This document shows positions 10,700 to 23,044 of a DNA stretch of 64,000 nucleotides, piece after piece. The notes beneath the pieces are model-generated. The model was not told the DNA's origin and did no database searches. It worked only from the letters and a program-made list of their open reading frames with translations. Position 1 is the first letter of the stretch, and every line of letters starts with the position of its first letter. The position numbers and the translations under genes were made by a program. This stretch comes from Cavia porcellus (lineage: Eukaryota; Chordata; Mammalia; Rodentia; Caviidae): NCBI RefSeq assembly GCF_034190915.1, contig NW_026947506.1:36579748-36643747 (forward strand), read 5' to 3'.

Positions 10700-10812
10700 T
10701 TTTGAAATAAAGTCTAGGTCACGTAGTTTCCCAGGTTAATCTCAAATTCCTGATCTTCCTGCCTCAGCTTCCTAGAGTACTGGGGTTACACGTATGCAAT
10801 ATTGTGCCTAGA
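10700..10812 (-). mobile_element. B1-type SINE fragment
   Basis: Reverse-complement B1 features: 'cctgcctcagcttcctagag' and 'tactggggttacacg' (equivalents of ctgaggcagg and tgtaatcccag). Confidence 0.7.
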
Positions 10813-11809
10813 TACATCCAATCTTTTAGGTAGGAAAGACATAAACTTTCTTTTATAAAGCACTCTACATGAAAGTGGGGGTGTGTGTGTGATCAATCTT
10901 TACAGCTGAACTTAATGCTAACTAATAATAAATAATCTCACCAATCAGTGTAGATTTTTTGTTGCAATCACAGGGATTAATTTTAAGTGATACAATCAGA
11001 AAAGGAATGCATGAAAGGATTCAGGGTAACTCAGAGTCTCCAGGAAAGTTGGATAAACTGGCATGAAGTCTACACAGGCAGAAACAAGCCTGAAAAGCAC
11101 GTGACAGAAATTGTTTGAGGGAGCCAGTACTGCTAATGCTGTTTTTGTTGGAGTGAAAAAGCAGCTTGGCTGATTCCCTGTGTAGACATTAGGTGCAATT
11201 ATGTCCATCTTCTTTGACATGGACTCATCTTCTCCTGCTCCTTTTCCACCCTAGCCTTTGGTTGGCCATGTGGCAGCACCTCTGCTTCAAGGAAGGCAGA
11301 GAAAATGATCACCAGGCTCCTGTGACGAGCCAGCAAGATTACTAAATGCCACTATCTCCACCTCTAGCCTTCTTCGTAGCTGCTGCCAGCAGAATCAGCA
11401 GGCTGTTTGCTGGACAGAGCTTTATGTTGGGATGGAGGAAATCCCTGGCGGACTGCAGTTTAAATCCATGACTTAATCAGCTCCACCTTGAATGCTTTAT
11501 GTTGCCTGTCATTTTGTATTTAATGAGTCTGTGTGGTACCTCCTGAAACCCCCTGGGCCATTCTGAAGGGAAGCCTGCAGAGGCAGCCAACAGTTCCTGA
11601 CCCAGCAGAAAATCTCCCCTCCAGCTCCTTTTCCCAATTAGCTGTTCCATTTTCTTAGGACTCGACGGCTTCTGAAGACCCTTCCATCTCAGACTGATGG
11701 TCTGCATTTGCTGCTGCTGTATTTTATAAAATTTCCCAGGAGTCTCCCCTGAGGCAGGTACTGACATCAAGAATCAGGAGGCAGAGGAGTTTCCAAATGG
11801 CCTAGTTTC
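10813..11809. other. Intergenic, no feature recognised
   Basis: Contains a short GT run near 10883-10892. No repeat family, RNA gene or coding exon is recognised. Open frames such as 11477-11770 (minus) lack motifs. Confidence 0.4.
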
Positions 11810-12510
11810 TATTTCCATTGAAATCTGCTAGTCCAGCAATCCCACATCTGGGTATACTTACCCCCCAAAACTGAAACAGGGACATGTACAGACATTTACA
11901 CATCAATGTTCATCGCAGTATCTTTCACAACAGCCAAAAGATAGAAGCAACACAAATACCCATTGATGGGTGAATGGGTTAATAAAATGTGGCATGTGCA
12001 TTCGGTGGGATACTATTCACCCTTAGAAAGGAACAAGCCACCAATATGTGCATGGCACAATGTGGGTGAGCCTTGACAACACTGCTAATGAAATAAGCCA
12101 GACAGCCAGGCATGGTGGTGCATGCCTGTAATCCCAGCACTCAGGACACTGAGGCAGGAGGATTGCCAGGAGTTTGAGGCCAATCTGAATAACAGAGCGA
12201 AACCCTGTCTTAAAAAAAAAAGACACAAAAGGACAAAAATACTAATTACTCTAGTTACATGAGACCCCTACAGTAGTAGCCAAATTAACGCAAATGAAGT
12301 ATAACGGTGAGTGCCAGGGACTGGAGGAGTGGATGGAGAGTCAGTGTTTAATGTGTACAGAGTTTTAGTTTGGGAAAGTAAAAAAATTCTGGAGATAGGT
12401 GGTGGTAATCACTGTACAACAGGAAATATGCTGAATGCCTTGGAACTCCATACTTAAAAGCAGTTAAAATGATAAATACTATGTATATTTTACCACAATA
12501 ATAAAATACT
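11810..12510 (+). mobile_element. Old L1 (L1M-type) 3' end, split by a B1
   Basis: Typical L1 3' sequence: 'ccagcaatcccacatctggg', then 'acccattgatgggtgaatgg', 'atgaaataagccagac' and, after the B1, 'acaaaaggacaaaaatac'. The gap-free L1 would read '..agccagacacaaaagg..', so the B1 at 12104-12230 entered later. Confidence 0.85.
12104..12230 (+). mobile_element. B1-type SINE inserted in the L1M fragment
   Basis: Starts gccaggcatggtggtgcatg, has cctgtaatcccagcact and ends in a run of ten A. A short 'agac' target repeat is seen on both sides. Confidence 0.9.
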
Positions 12511-12582
12511 GGCTTCCCCCTCAGGGTAATGTCTTCAAAGACTCCCTCAATTGGATCTTATTAGCAGAAATAAAGCCAAGTG

Positions 12583-12692
12583 GGGCTGGGGATTTAGCTC
12601 AGCGGCATAAGCGCCTGCCTTGCAAGCAGGCAGTCGTGAGTTCGATCCCCGGTACCAATAAAAATGAAAAAGACAAAAAAAAAAAAAAAAAA
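12583..12692 (+). mobile_element. ID SINE (tRNA-derived), recent
   Basis: The gggctggggatttagctcag head carries the tRNA-like A box, and gttcgatcccc the B box. The tail is AAAAAGAC plus a long A run. A perfect 17-bp duplication AGAAATAAAGCCAAGTG flanks it (12566-12582 and 12693-12709), indicating a young insertion by L1-type retrotransposition. Confidence 0.97.
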
Positions 12693-12709
12693 AGAAATAA
12701 AGCCAAGTG

Positions 12710-14303
12710 ACATATTACCAAACACCTCATCGGTTCACTCACTTCATTAATAACTGTGATGAATAGAGGAAAACACCAGTCAACATTTCCCCCACCTCCC
12801 AGCCCTTCTATGAAAGAGCAGCCAGCTGATCACTAATGCCTATGAACTGACTGATGGACCCTAGAGCTGGGGACCCCCTAAGCCAACAGACCCAAATTGG
12901 GAAACTCAGGCATTCTCAAATCACCCAAACTGTCTTCAAACAAGCAGGCTCTTCAAGGATTCCAGTTTTCTTTTGAACGCAGATACATATACACTCCTAG
13001 ATCTGAACAAAAACACAAGAAGAATTTTTTTCTTCAGACACCTGTACCTTGTAGGAAACAATGCAGGCCAGCAAAATCAAAAAGCTATAAACCATCACCA
13101 GATGGTAATGATTCTTCAAGTAAAATTTAAAGAGACTGTGTGGAATGTAGCCAACCATCCCCACCAAAAATAAAACACTCCACTTCCCTCAGCCGATTCA
13201 ATTATCTCTCTTAAAAAGGGCTTTTTTTAACACCTCCCAGCAGGCAGCAGATCCAGTAAGTGAGCTGGTGAGGATAACAGTGAATAATCAAGCACCCAGA
13301 GCCTAAGGTGTGAAATAAAACATGGCCTGGCTCGGCCATGAATATAAATGCTTAGACATGAATATTATTGTTTTGGAGCCATCTGGAATCATTGCCATGG
13401 TATAAAGCATGCTTTAAAAAAATTCCTTAATGATTTTCTAATTGTGAGGCTATGCTGGTGACAAAGTCTCTGTCTTTGACGTGATTATTTGCTGGAAGGC
13501 GAAAATCTCATCTGTAAAATCTATGCATTTAAAAACAAATACACAAATAGAACCTCTCTTTTGCTCATCAAAGAATTCAGGTTCATTGTAAAACAAAGAG
13601 AAAACTTTGGAGAAAAAAAGAAGGAAAGAAATAACCATAGACTTTTCATTCAGGCAGCCTCTGCTAGTGGTCTCATGTTTTGATGATTTCTTTCCAGTCC
13701 TATGAATATGCATGACATGGATATAAATATACACATGCATATGGTCTCATGCTGCCTCCTCTTAACATGGCAACACAGGCATTTTCCTTGTTAACATGAT
13801 CATTCCCTACCTGGTCATATTTGCTGATTCTCCTTTTTTTGCATTTTGAGAACTTTTGGCCCTGTGCTTTGGCTGGAATGCTCTCTCTTACCGTCTACTT
13901 CCTGAGTTCCTCATCTGGCCACACCAGGATATGAGTCTCTGTGACTCATTCCTCCCTGAAATGACACTGACTTCTGTCAGTGTCTGCACTGGAATTTCTT
14001 CTGGGTCCCTGATCAGGGGGATTGGGCCATTCTGAAAGCCCATCAGCTCCTGCTGGACTCCGGTTCTCTTGCCAGGCCTCTCACCCACCCAGCCAGCCTC
14101 CATTGGGGGTCACCACGCACCACCAGCTTTGTAGGGGGTCAGGCAGGAGACAGGGGCCATAGGTCAATCCATAGTAGCAAATGTATTAGAGAGCAGTGCC
14201 TAAGTTGAGGACTGTATTCAAAATTATACTGTATTTGGGTGTTCTTCACACTCACACATGGAGAGCTATGTAATGTGATGGATATGTTAATTTGCTTTGA
14301 TTA
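12710..14303. other. Intergenic, no gene supported
   Basis: Unique-looking, moderately AT-rich sequence. Short open frames (12897-13130 plus, 13450-13740 minus, 13888-14103 minus) have no recognised domain. No repeats recognised. Confidence 0.4.
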
Positions 14304-14321
14304 CAGTAACTGTATATGTAT

Positions 14322-14421
14322 ACACTTTTTTTTTCTTTTTATCGGTAACAGGGATCGAACTCACGACCACTGCCTGCTTGCAAGGCAGGTGCTTATGCCG
14401 CTGAGCTAAATCCCCAGTCCC
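14322..14421 (-). mobile_element. ID SINE, recent, minus strand
   Basis: Reverse complement of the ID head (ctgagctaaatccccag) with B box gggatcgaactc and a T-rich tail. An 18-bp duplication CAGTAACTGTATATGTAT lies at 14304-14321 and 14422-14439. Confidence 0.97.
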
Positions 14422-14439
14422 CAGTAACTGTATATGTAT

Positions 14440-15685
14440 CTCAAAGCATCATGTTGGATACGTTATATATACAATAAAGAATAAAAATAAAATTTTAAAA
14501 GGCTCATAGGGCCTTGGGTCTTATTTTTGAACTTTTGTTACAGTGTAAAGGTGTTTGTGGTCAGTTTTATCCTTCTGAATAATCAGTGTATACATTTTTC
14601 ACTTCTTGTTTTGGTGAGAGGAAAGTCACAATTGGTCATTCCTAGAGAAGTCTGGGGAAGGACTGTAGAGCAAGACCCATGTAAATGTCCCACACATCCT
14701 TTGCCACCTGACACCTCCCGGGGTTACTTAAGTCCTGGTTGTGCACTGAGGAGCTAGCTGAATTAATCTTCTGATTTGTTCCCTGGTGTCCAGGCGCCCT
14801 CTTCCTCATCCTTTTTCAAGGTCCCCAAGGGAAAGCCTGGGTAGACTGTGGCCCAGCCTTTATGAAGAGAGGTCAGCAGATAGGATGGGGCCAATTTCTC
14901 TCAAGAGGACACTGTCAGTGGGTGATCAGCATCCCCAGCATCCCTTCAGGTGCCAATCAGACCCTGACCTAAGCCATACCATCCTCTGGGGCGTTTCCTC
15001 AGTCCCTGAATCTGGAAAACAGACTTAGCTCCAACCTCAGAGGAGTGATGACGTAACACCCATGGGATGTCCATACATGCCCCAGAACATACAGGAGACG
15101 GAGTACCCTGAGCAGATTTCACAATTGTGTGCAGTCTACTGGGGAACCTCAGAGATAGGCACCCATGCATCCTTCTAAAAGAAGAGGTATGACCTGGGTA
15201 TACAAAGATCAGGGAAAAGATCCACTTCTGATTAAAAAAACAAGTAGCCACACCTCCCTCTGCTATTAAATAATAAATTCGTCAAATATTATGGAGGAAC
15301 CACACGTTCCAGCCAGGCCTGCTGGCACATGCTGGAGCGGCCCTAATGAATACCTCTGGGCCCAAACAGGTGGAGCTAAGGGAGGTGCAGGAAGTCACTT
15401 GGGACCTCCTTGAGTTGCACCCTAGTAGTGGGTTGGGGAGGTACTGCTGGTGAGATCTGGCTTCCTGCTGGGCCCTGTGCCCAAAAAGCCACTCCAGTAG
15501 CAGGCAGAAATGGAGGCTCATGGACTATTCAGGTGAATTTAGACCTCAGATTCAGGGCAACTGGGTGGCAAAAGAGTCACTTCCTTCCTTTAGGGGATCA
15601 TCTATAGGTGAGGGCAGATAAAAGTTGCTCCCTTTTTTGAGAACTCATGCTTTTAAGTGTTATATTTTAAAGGAAATTTTATTTT

Positions 15686-15689
<4 letters not shown>
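14440..15689. other. Intergenic, no gene supported
   Basis: No recognised repeat or exon. Open frames at 14527-14757, 14786-15028 and 14946-15251 lack conserved motifs. Confidence 0.4.

Positions 15690-15725
<36 letters not shown>
15690..15725. repeat. (TA)n microsatellite
   Basis: Uninterrupted alternating TA of about 36 bases after a T run. Likely length-polymorphic. Confidence 0.97.
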
Positions 15726-15728
<3 letters not shown>

Positions 15729-16789
15729 AAAACAATTCTCCCTCACTTAAAAAAAATAGGGAGGGGAATAATTCTGGGTCCAGCACCATGGGCAACTCAG
15801 ATGGGATAGGGTGGCATCCCAGGAGGAGGTAGACGGCCAGGCCGGCCTTGCAGGAACTTGCTCTGCTGGTAGTCCCCGCCTAGGTTTCTGAAATTCTTTC
15901 TGGCCAAGTGCCAGAGAATGACACTGCAGGATGAACCAGTCTCCATGAGCCAAGGATCCAGACCCCACCTGCCCACGTGCCAGCCTGCACCTGCCTAGCC
16001 CTGCCCAGCTGGCCTGGTAGGAGCTGAGATGGCAGTGACTCCCAACTTGGGGCAAGAGTCTCGTGACTGGCAGGCGGGGTTTTCCACAATTCCTGACTCT
16101 CCCTCTGCTAAAACTGACAGCTCTGAGAACAGGAACTTCAGCACTGGCCACACCCTGCTGTTTGCACCACGCCCTGCCCGACACACTGCAGGTACACCCT
16201 GTGCAAGACAAGCCGGCAGTACACACACACACACTAACAACGCCACACTGACAAGGAGCTTGTCTGTTGCTGCTGCGTGGATCTTAGGAAAGGCAGGTGG
16301 CTGAGCCAGGGCCAAGTGGGTATGAGACAGAAACAGGCAACTTCCTCCCTCCTGGAATCTTCCACAGGGGACCCTAACTCACAGCTCACAGATTGGAAGT
16401 CCCTAGAGCTGTTTCCTTCTCATATATAGAAAGCCTGACTCCACGCAATGGTGTGCCAGGAAGGAAGCAAGGTATACGGGCCATTGGTCACTGTGAATAG
16501 TGTTTGCTTTAAGGCTGGAAATGGAAAGGGAACTCTCCCACCCCATACCCTGGGGGATAAGTGGAAGGGGTCACAACCTGATCCCACTATGTGCCATCTC
16601 TACACCACACTCAGGTCCAGACTCCTCCATCCAATGCCCCATGTTACCCCCAAGCTCTAGTCACCTATACTGGACTCTTCCCTTTCTCTAGCAAAACTTA
16701 GCTCTTTTGGTCTTTTCTCCACAGTGTCAACCTCCACGTTGACACAGGAGATAAAGTATTAAGAACTATGCTCTTTCCCCAATCTGGAA
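15726..16789. other. Intergenic, GC-richer, no gene supported
   Basis: Several overlapping open frames on both strands (e.g. 15747-16232 minus, 16029-16304 plus) reflect higher GC content rather than coding. No splice-flanked conserved motif is seen. Confidence 0.4.
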
Positions 16790-17110
16790 CTCTCCCACTC
16801 TCCTCCTTCATCCAAGTACCTCCTGCTCATCCTCAGGACTGCAGCTCAAATGTCACCTCCTCAGAGAAGCCTTCCCTGATGACCAAGGCCAGGTCAGGTC
16901 ACCTTGCAGACATACCTTTCAACATACCTAGCAGATTACAATAGCACATTCACAGTGACTTGTGTAACTGGCTGTGTGATTTTGGTACCCAGCCAGGCAT
17001 AAGTCCCAGGACAAGAACTGAGTCTGTCTTGTCCACCATGGATTCAGGTGCCCAGCTTAGTGATGTATGCATAACTGATGCTTCGTGCATACCTGAATGA
17101 GTAGGTCAGG
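16790..17110 (+). mobile_element. L2 LINE 3' fragment
   Basis: Ancient L2 signature: 'gctcaaatgtcacctcctca', 'gagaagccttccctgatgac', later 'gacaagaactgagtctgtct' and an ending with 'atacctgaatgagta'. Confidence 0.75.
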
Positions 17111-17774
17111 TGTGTCCCTGAAGGATTCTTCCAGAGCAGCCCATGCCTTGGATACAGCCCCAGAAAGGGGCACCAAAGGGTCTATGCAGAAGCCCCTTTG
17201 TAGCAGGAGCTGGTGATGAGAATCATGTGAGCAGGTTCATAAGTGACAGGGACAGGCACAGAGAACTGAGGAATCAGGACACACACAGCACCCAAGAAGG
17301 CTGGGTGGTGGACTGGTCACCAGGCCCTAGCCTGGGAATCATGTGGTGTGACACCACACTTGAACCACAAGGGTGGTGGTCATGTTCTGGCTCCTGGAGC
17401 CCCAGAGGGTATGCCTAGCCTTTAGTCTTGTTAGTGGAACAGAACCTTTCTACTACTAAGATTATATGATTGGACTTTTTCAATATGGGAAGGAATTCAG
17501 CTCCTGCGAAGACCAAGAGATTTAAAATACAAATGCTCAACCCAGGGGTAGATTCCACCTTTGTTAAGAAGAGACAAATGTTTAATGAGCAACTACTACC
17601 TTCTGGGAAATACCTGTTTCCTCATTTCCATTCTCCAATCTCTCTATCTCTGGCCCCACCAGAAGGCAAACTCTATAATCTCTTACCTGAGAGATTACAC
17701 TGAGCAATTTGGCCCACATCTCATTTACAGAAGGTCCTCAACTTCCACTTCTGACATTATTATTCAATTCTGAC
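17111..17774. other. Intergenic, nothing recognised
   Basis: No repeat or exon recognised. 17143-17418 and 17470-17703 are open but have no family resemblance. Confidence 0.4.
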
Positions 17775-18160
17775 TTTACAGTATCTCTGGCTGCCTACGT
17801 TTGGATCCTGCTTCTGCCAGTTCATAGTTGTGTGACTCTTGGTCAAGGTACTTAACCACTCTGTTTCTGTATTCTCCTCTGCAAAATGGGAATAACAGCA
17901 GGTCAAGCCATATACTGTAGCCATAAAAAGGCATATATTGTAGGATTTCATTTATACAAAAATATCCAGAATGGGTAAAGCCACAGAAGCAGCAAGTAGA
18001 TAAGTGGTTGCCAGGGAGAATAGGGGAATGACTGCAAATGGGTAGAGTTTCTTTTGTGGATGATAGAATATTCTAAAATTAGATAAAGATGAAGACTATA
18101 AAGTGCTTAGAGCGGTGTCTGACACATCAAAAGTGATCTGTAAGTCACTGTTAAATAAAA
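17775..18160 (+). mobile_element. MIR SINE interrupted by an L1M 3' fragment
   Basis: MIR core 'agttgtgtgactcttggtca' and 'tctgcaaaatgggaataaca' lie at 17825-17900. A probable MIR end 'aaagtgcttagagcggtgtc' is at about 18097-18120. Between them, 17915-18085 reads as an old L1 3' end ('aagtggttgccagggagaat'). Confidence 0.65.
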
Positions 18161-18350
18161 TTCACCTCCAAATGAAGGCATACGTACTGATGAGCTTGGA
18201 AAAAAATCTGTTCATAATACGATTTGAAAGAGGCATTCCATTCCTGGCTCTTACCGTCTGTTGTATAGTTTTTATAAACCCTAAAATTATGTTATGGATA
18301 GCACCATTATATTGCAGTATAAATTATGTATATTAAAAGTGTTAATTTGT

Positions 18351-18435
18351 GGGCTATGGATGTAGCTCAGTGATAGTGTGCTTGCCTAGCACTGCAAAAC
18401 CTGTGATTCAATTCTTAGCATTGCATGCTCATGAA
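18351..18435 (+). mobile_element. ID-related SINE (older)
   Basis: The gggctatggatgtagctcag head and diverged B box 'gtgattcaattc' run into an (AC)n run at 18436-18452. Confidence 0.8.
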
Positions 18436-18461
18436 CACACACACACACACACGTTAATTTG

Positions 18462-18640
18462 CTACATGTGGGGACACAGGCCTGTAATCCTAGCACTCTG
18501 GGAGGCTGAGGCAGAAAGATCACAAGGTTGAGGTCAGCCTATCAACTTAGTAAGACCCTGGTCTCAAAGTCAACTTTAAACCAGGGTGGAAATGTAGTTC
18601 AGTGCTCCCTGGGTTCAAGCCCTGGTACCCAAAAAGAAAG
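18462..18640 (+). mobile_element. B1-dID composite SINE
   Basis: A B1 part (cctgtaatcctagcactctg, gaggctgaggcag) is followed by an ID-like part (aatgtagttcagtgctccct, gggttcaagccctggtaccc). B1-dID dimers are known from several non-murid rodents. GTTAATTTG occurs at 18341, 18453 and 18642, bracketing this and the preceding ID. Confidence 0.8.
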
Positions 18641-19343
18641 TGTTAATTTGTTAGACATAAATTTTTGCATGTTATTTTTATCAGAGTGGATCGCTCCCAC
18701 TTTGAAAGGAGGTGGCTCAGGGATCTGAAAGATACCTAATGAGCTGTCCCTGACTCACAGTTTTAAACAGAGGATCTAGAAAACAAAGAAGATGCCACGC
18801 CGAGGCATTTAGAAGGAAATTCAACACACCACAGATGTAGACTTCCGGAAGTGGTATGTGGCCTTGGATCGGCAGATAGTGAGGGAGAAGCAGAGGACTT
18901 TTAGCCTTCTTTGTTTCCTCATTTGCCTAAGGTTGGATGTGAAAGATGCAACCACAAGAAGGATTCAAGTCAAGAAAGGACTCCAGGCTTTGGAGAGGGA
19001 AAGGACCATACTTTGCAAACAGTGGGTGTCACAGCCCAGACCCACTGGTGTGCTAGGGAATAGGACCACATGGCTCTCTGGGGGAAAAGAGCCCACATGA
19101 GCGGTGACTGCCAATCTCTGTGGTGTAAATACTTGACACTGGGGCGTTCTTCAAACTACAGACTGGGTGTCCCCGGAGCTAAAGTTACAATGTTCCATAA
19201 TACAGAAACAATAGATGCAAATGCCCATAAGAACATAGATAACAGTAAGACACATATAATGAAATAATTAGGAACCGATAGCTTTTTAGTGTCCTTCCCC
19301 TCCCTCTCTTATTCGCTTCCTTCTTTCCTATGTCCCTTTCTTC
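18641..19343. other. Intergenic, nothing recognised
   Basis: No conserved coding motif or repeat recognised. Open frames at 18858-19100 and 19070-19267 are unremarkable. Confidence 0.4.
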
Positions 19344-19528
19344 CTTTTTGGTGGAACTAGGGATTGAACCAAGGCCTTCTCACTGAGCTACATTCCCAGC
19401 CCCTTTTATGGTTTGTTTGTTTGTTTGTGGGGTTTTTTTTCAAATGAGTTTTTGCTGATTTGCTAAGTTGCCCAGGCTGGACTCAAATTTGCTATCTTCC
19501 TGCCTCAACCTCCTAGGGCACTGAGGTC
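19344..19528 (-). mobile_element. B1-dID composite SINE
   Basis: Reverse-strand ID part ('actgagctacattcccagcc') followed by reverse-strand B1 ('taagttgcccaggctggact', 'cctgcctcaacctcctaggg'). Confidence 0.8.
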
Positions 19529-20216
19529 TTTGTTTTTTAAAATAAAAATTTCACGAGATTCAATTCACAAACTGTAAAATTTCTTCCACTTAGCAGTGGG
19601 TTTCAGGGCAGTCTCAAGTTGTATAACCATCACTATTATTTAATGTTTGAATATTTTTTATCACTGCCAAAAAAAAAAAAGCCTATCTTCATTAGTAGTC
19701 CCATTCCTTGCCCTATTCAGCCTCTGGCAACAACTAATCTATTTTCTGTCTCTGTGGATTTGCCTAGGCAATTCAAAAACTATGAAATCATACAACATGT
19801 GACCTTTGTGGTTTGTTCTTTTTCATGTGGCCTAATGTTTTCAAGGCTCATTCACATTGTAGCAAGTGTCAGCAATTCATTCTTTTTCATTGCCAAATAA
19901 TATATCATTGTATGGTTTTACCTCTTTTTGTTAACCCATTCATTAACTGACTGGGAAATTTGGGGGTTTGAGTTATCAGAAATAAAACTTCAATGGACAT
20001 TCATGTATAAGTATTTGTATGCATATCAGTTTTAATTTCTCTGGGATATAACTCTAGAAATGGAATTGTTGAATATAAGGTCACTCTCTGTAACATTCTG
20101 AGGAACTGCCTGGGTTTCAAGGCAGCTGCATCATTTTGTAGTGTGATGGGAGATGAATGAGGTTTCTAGTTTCTTCTCATTTTCACCAACACTTGTATAG
20201 TGTCGCTTTTATTACT

Positions 20217-20396
20217 ATTTTTTCAGTCTTGGGGATTGAACCCAGAGCCTCAGACTGTTACATCCTCAATCAATTTTATTTTTTATTTTAGGTCAACATC
20301 TCACTAAGTTGCCCAGGTTGGCTTTGAACTTGCAACCCTCCTGCCTAGCCTCTCAAGAAGCTGGGATTTATAGGCAGGTTCTATCACACCTGGTTT
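20217..20396 (-). mobile_element. B1-dID composite SINE
   Basis: ID part ('cttggggattgaacccagag'), then B1 part ('taagttgcccaggttggctt', 'ctgggatttataggcaggtt'). Confidence 0.75.
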
Positions 20397-20461
20397 AGTG
20401 GATCTTTTAAAAGTCATGCTAGTGGAGATGAAATGGCATTGACTTGCATTTCCCTGATGCC

Positions 20462-20462
<1 letters not shown>

Positions 20463-20512
<50 letters not shown>
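20463..20512. repeat. (ATCT)n microsatellite
   Basis: About 12 perfect tetranucleotide units. Confidence 0.97.
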
Positions 20513-20513
<1 letters not shown>

Positions 20514-20630
20514 AAATTTAAAGTATTTGTCCATTGTGTTCAACTTCTCAGCTTTCTTGGGGAAAACTTTTATTGACTGCTTTTTCAGCCTATATATACA
20601 GACACACATTTTCCTGTTTATTTTTTCATT

Positions 20631-20712
20631 TTGTTTTTTGATACTGGGAACTGAACTCAGGACCTTATCCTTGGCAGGCAGGTGCTGGGCTGCTGAGCTA
20701 TATCCCTGACCC
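20631..20712 (-). mobile_element. ID-related SINE
   Basis: 'atactgggaactgaactcag' and 'ctgctgagctatatccctga' are reverse-strand ID landmarks. Diverged copy. Confidence 0.75.
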
Positions 20713-22249
20713 TATTTCTCTACATGTCCTGCAACTGTTTCTTGATAACCAAACATTTTCAATCCTATAACGTGGACACTCTGAAAATCAACTTTGCCTG
20801 ATATGTCCCTTTCCCAAGGTTTGTACTGCTTATGTTCATTGTTGTTAAAACTGCTGCCACCATTCACTTTTTTAGTGACTTTCCCACACTAATTGCGCAG
20901 TCTCTTTTTAAATTGTATGTGGCCACTAACTTCTCTGTTCTGTTATCTTCATGGTCAGCTGATGATTATCCTGAGATTTCCTTAAATGCTTTGAATTAAT
21001 ATGCCTCCCTGGTGTGATATGTGTGTTGGTGCATGCACCCAAAGATCTTGCAGCCTACAATTCTGCCTCAGTCCTTAATTCCTGTTTGCACAGTTTCAAG
21101 GTCAGCTAAAAATGAGAAACAAGGTCTCTCTCAAGTCTTTCCTGGGAAAATTTGTGGTCTTACATATGCACGTGGCTAGCTAGATTTCTATGAATATAGT
21201 GGAATTTTTCAAAACCACTACCAACATATTAGTCCCAAGATTTTTATTTCATATTTTTTAATGTTTATGGATGTCATTGGTTTGAGCAGCTGCCATGTTA
21301 ATTCATTGTCACTGATTATTTCCAACAAACTGGGCATAACATGGTGCCTTACCTGGGTGCTGCCAGACAGACCAAATAGTGATGACCATCTGGGGATACA
21401 GCTTTTGGTGTTTCCCAAACCTGTTCTGTCTCCTCCAGTAGCTTCTAGGTTGCTTATCTTCACAGATACCACGATGCTGAGGCTGCTGGTTTTCCAGGGC
21501 TACCACAGAGATAGGATGAGAAAAATGGCAGTTAAGCAAGAAAAAAAAATGCCACAAAACTCATTATTCTTACTGAGATCTAGCCATTTTTTCAAACTTT
21601 TGACTAATTATCACTTTGAAAGATTTTGCCAGTTCTTGTTGCTTTTTATTCTGGAAGCCCTTACCTTTGTTTTTCATATAATTGCTTTAATTATAAATTT
21701 GTATAATTTAAGTTTTAATAATAGTTGTGATTAACAACTGGCAGGCAAATTCCTGAAGCTCTAACCACTGGCTTTCATGAGCTGTCACAAGCTTTCTCCA
21801 GTACCCACAACAACAGGACCCTCTGGCTGCCCCATTTGACCTAGCTAAGCTCTGCAAACTTTTAGCACATCTGGTGGGTGCCAGATTTCATAGGTGCAAC
21901 TCACCTAGTGCTAAACTGATTCATTATCCTTCAACACGCATATCTCTGCCAGAACTTCCTGGCAGGACACATATAGCCAGTAGGGTCTTCCATGTGATGG
22001 CTTGGCATGGAGCAAAGCTTGGAGAAGGCGGTGGCACATGTGAGATCAGTTATAGAAACACTGAAATCTATTACATCAAATTCCAGGAATCTAGTGCCAA
22101 ACTGTGCTAAAGGTTGTTTTCTGACTCTTAGGTGAAAGTTAACGAAGGAGTTTTTATTTGTTTTGTAAAATCTCTAACTAGAAGTCTCCAAAGAAAATAC
22201 TGGCCAAAGGTATACATAGTGAGGTAGGGTAGTGGGGTAAAGGTTTCCA
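20713..22249. other. Intergenic, no gene supported
   Basis: Unique-looking sequence. The longest open frame (21261-21734, plus, 157 codons) has no recognised motif or homologue that I can name and no promoter context. Confidence 0.4.
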
Positions 22250-22308
22250 GTAGACATTGTCTAAAGAATGTGTACTTTAACCCTGCTCTGTGCAAGGGGA
22301 AAAAAAGG
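22250..22308 (+). repeat. Short local direct repeat, copy 1
   Basis: The segment from gtagacattgtctaaagaat through the purine-rich 'caaggggaaaaaaag' recurs at 23370-23424, with a 2-base (TG) difference. Confidence 0.9.
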
Positions 22309-23044
22309 GGGTATGTGTTTAAAAAAACGTTGGGGCTTGTTTAAATAATAACAAAACATGCTTTGTGATTGTAGAATGACGTGTTGTTGGGGTGCACTAG
22401 AATTATGACTAACTACCAAGAGGATGATGAGGCAGGCCCTTCCTTGTGCCAGCAGCGCTGCAAACAGTTACGGAGTGTCTTCACAGGTTACAGTGTGAGT
22501 GTTGCCTGACTTCTTTGATTAAAAAGGCTTCTTGATAGAAGTAGAAGCACAACAGAGTGATTGTGTCTATTTTCTAGATGTTTGCCAACCTTCCTTTCCC
22601 ACAGAGTGATCAGCAGAAAGCCACAGAGCCTCTAGCTCAGTATGTCACACAGCTTGAGTTGCCAGCTCAGTCGAGATATTTTGTGGCTTGCCTCAGTTAT
22701 TCAATGAAATATTCCCTGGGCATTATTTTTGTGTCCAGTGCTGGGTTAGCACCAAAGATATTTGGCATTTAGGATAGATATTTGGGAGTTTAGAGAATTC
22801 AGCAGGTGCCTTTAAGGCCAACTGATAAGACTCAAATAGTTCCTTTGACACACAAACTGGACCACTGGGGTTCTCCAGAAAAGCTGGCTATTTTCCTAAT
22901 CCCAAAGCTTCTCACTACAATGTCATGCATGATTAGGAAGTACTTCCTCCATTCCTACCGCAGGACTACGGTTCCTGCATTACCAAGGAGCTGCTCCTGA
23001 CTGGCACCCAGGACCAAGTCCCAGCACCATTCCTTTAGAAAACC
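22309..23044. other. Intergenic, nothing recognised
   Basis: No repeat family or exon recognised. Confidence 0.4.

Larger units (their letters stand above)
19540..20600 (-). mobile_element. Old L1M 3' end, interrupted by a SINE and a microsatellite
   Basis: Reverse strand of an old L1 tail: 'aataatatatcattgtatgg', 'cattcacattgtagcaagtg', 'gttaacccattcattaactg' and 'aaactatgaaatcatacaac'. Further matching pieces lie at 20395-20460 and 20515-20580 on either side of later insertions. Confidence 0.75.

Noticed and set aside
12583..12660. Possible functional tRNA gene (A and B boxes present)
   Set aside because: It is the head of an ID SINE with an A-rich tail and target-site duplication. It lacks a complete tRNA cloverleaf. 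The same applies to the other ID copies.
15747..16315. Overlapping long frames on both strands
   Set aside because: Frames overlap on both strands with no family resemblance. They are due to higher GC content.
21261..21734. 157-codon plus-strand open frame
   Set aside because: No motif, low-complexity hydrophobic end, no promoter or splice context. It fits chance in AT-rich sequence.
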